Below the pieces are notes generated by a model. That model was given only the letters and a program-made list of their open reading frames with translations, was not told the DNA's origin and did not search any database. A DNA stretch of 64,000 bases from Paenibacillus foliorum (lineage in GTDB: Bacteria > Bacillota > Bacilli > Paenibacillales > NBRC-103111): positions 44,389 to 108,388 of the forward strand of contig NZ_WHOD01000005.1 of the NCBI RefSeq assembly GCF_013141765.1, read 5' to 3'. This document shows positions 63,369 to 64,000 of the stretch, in pieces. Both the position numbers and the translations under genes were made by a program. Every line of letters starts with the position of its first letter. Positions within the stretch are counted from its first letter, which is position 1.

Positions 63369-63761
63369 TTATCCTTCAACTAATTGATAAAATCTAATGT
63401 CTCCTCTATCTGTTTCAGCTATTAGTATGTCATTTCGCTCTTTGACACGAAAGATCTTTGTTCCGATTGCCAGTTTATTTGCTGTTCCGTTGATAAAAGC
63501 TTTACCATTATTACTTTGATGAGTAATTTCAGTTACTTGTATGTCTTTGGTTAATTTTAACTCGTTTACCCAAGGAATTCCTGCAATATAAATGGTGTCT
63601 TTATACAAAAAAACATTAGCATTCGGATCCATTGTCAAAACTTCTTCTGCAGTTGGATTTCCAATGGTTTTAGTCTGTTCTGAAGTAATTAATATTTCAT
63701 CTTTCGTGCACCCTGTTGTCATGAAACACATAAACAAAAGTAAAAACACAACGATCCTCAC
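63369..63761 (-). CDS. Small lipoprotein, unknown function
   Basis: This 130-residue protein has a type II signal peptide (MRIVVFLLLFMCFMTTGC; lipobox MTTGC, Cys18) and a beta-rich mature domain (ANVFLYKDTIYIAGIPWVNE, GTKIFRVKERNDILIAETDR). It would be anchored on the outer face of the membrane. The family is not recognised. An AGGGAAG site precedes the start. It ends before a decayed C45-like fragment. Confidence 0.7.
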   Translation of the reverse strand: MRIVVFLLLFMCFMTTGCTKDEILITSEQTKTIGNPTAEEVLTMDPNANVFLYKDTIYIAGIPWVNELKLTKDIQVTEITHQSNNGKAFINGTANKLAIGTKIFRVKERNDILIAETDRGDIRFYQLVEG

Positions 63762-63798
63762 GCACTTCCCTCCTTTAATTAAAGTAACGTGTTAATTC

Positions 63799-63975
63799 CT
63801 ATACATTAGGACGCCAATATTTATTCAAATGTTGCGTTAATCGAATGATGGTTTCTTCGATCTCATTACTTTGAAAATCTTCACCTGATTTCAGCAAATA
63901 TCCAACAATTCCGATTACACGGGGCTTTAGTGATTGACCAAGCTGAAAACCAATATCGTAAGGTGTTCCACACAA
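63799..63975 (-). pseudogene. Fragment of a C45-type (acyl-CoA:6-APA acyltransferase-like) N-terminal region
   Basis: A minus-strand frame from TTG 63975 (just after TAA TCC) reads CGTPYDIGFQLGQSLKPRVI and then 37 more residues to TAG 63799-63801. CGTPYDIG resembles the GTPYEIG region near the start of the C45 family, whose normal length is 300 or more. Upstream is closed by stops and the rest of the gene is not present, so it is a relic. Confidence 0.4.
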
Positions 63976-64000
63976 GGATTATATTGTCAATTGTAACCAA

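Overview
The window looks like chromosomal accessory DNA from a low-to-moderate GC endospore-forming Firmicute, most likely Paenibacillus or a close relative. The evidence is the AGGAGG-type ribosome binding sites, an SLH-domain fragment, copper-amine-oxidase-like stalk domains, two LplABC-style sugar ABC components, two YjcZ-type mini-proteins, a heterocycloanthracin-type TOMM locus and a puc-like molybdo-hydroxylase operon. Almost every gene between 1.7 and 60 kb is on the minus strand.

Layout. 0-1.3 kb: a TetR regulator and a DUF2798 membrane protein. 1.7-5.8 kb: one phosphotransferase gene apparently split by about 3 kb of inserted DNA (IS256-type end, primase-like fragment, YcaQ-like glycosylase, DinB protein). 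6.0-13.8 kb: a leaderless-looking but GG-leader peptide gene with a parvulin, a C39 peptidase ABC exporter carrying two cyclic-nucleotide-binding domains, a STAND/LuxR regulator and a two-gene secreted/membrane operon under a near-identical promoter. 14.3-22.4 kb: single genes of the resistance or modification kind (GNATs, Rph, Vat/CatB-like acetyltransferase, methyltransferases), separated by related palindromic repeats. 22.5-35.2 kb: a glycan operon (NanA/DapA-like lyase, three BNR sialidase-fold proteins, an MGH1-like hydrolase, two binding lipoproteins, two permeases) with its GntR regulator and a matching operator pair. 35.3-41.5 kb: more single genes, then a TetR/hydrolase divergon whose hydrolase is frameshifted. 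41.7-47.6 kb: the TOMM bacteriocin locus. 48-55 kb: decayed genes (IS110 remnant, P-loop kinase, argC, SLH fragment, SDR tail) among a few intact ones. 55-60.3 kb: a puc-like operon whose last gene, a pucB homologue, has decayed. 60.7-64 kb: small genes, a methyltransferase, a lipoprotein and a C45-type fragment at the edge.

The most interesting patterns are: (1) a family of roughly 100-bp palindromic repeats, ending in a CCCGTTAG-like motif, that repeatedly abut the 3' ends of single minus-strand genes and in places supply their stop codons, giving a gene-cassette-like layout; (2) the GG-peptide/parvulin/CNBD-exporter locus with a duplicated promoter; (3) a TOMM precursor with twelve cysteines at an exact four-residue period. 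All functions come from reading motifs and recalled families; no database search was possible.
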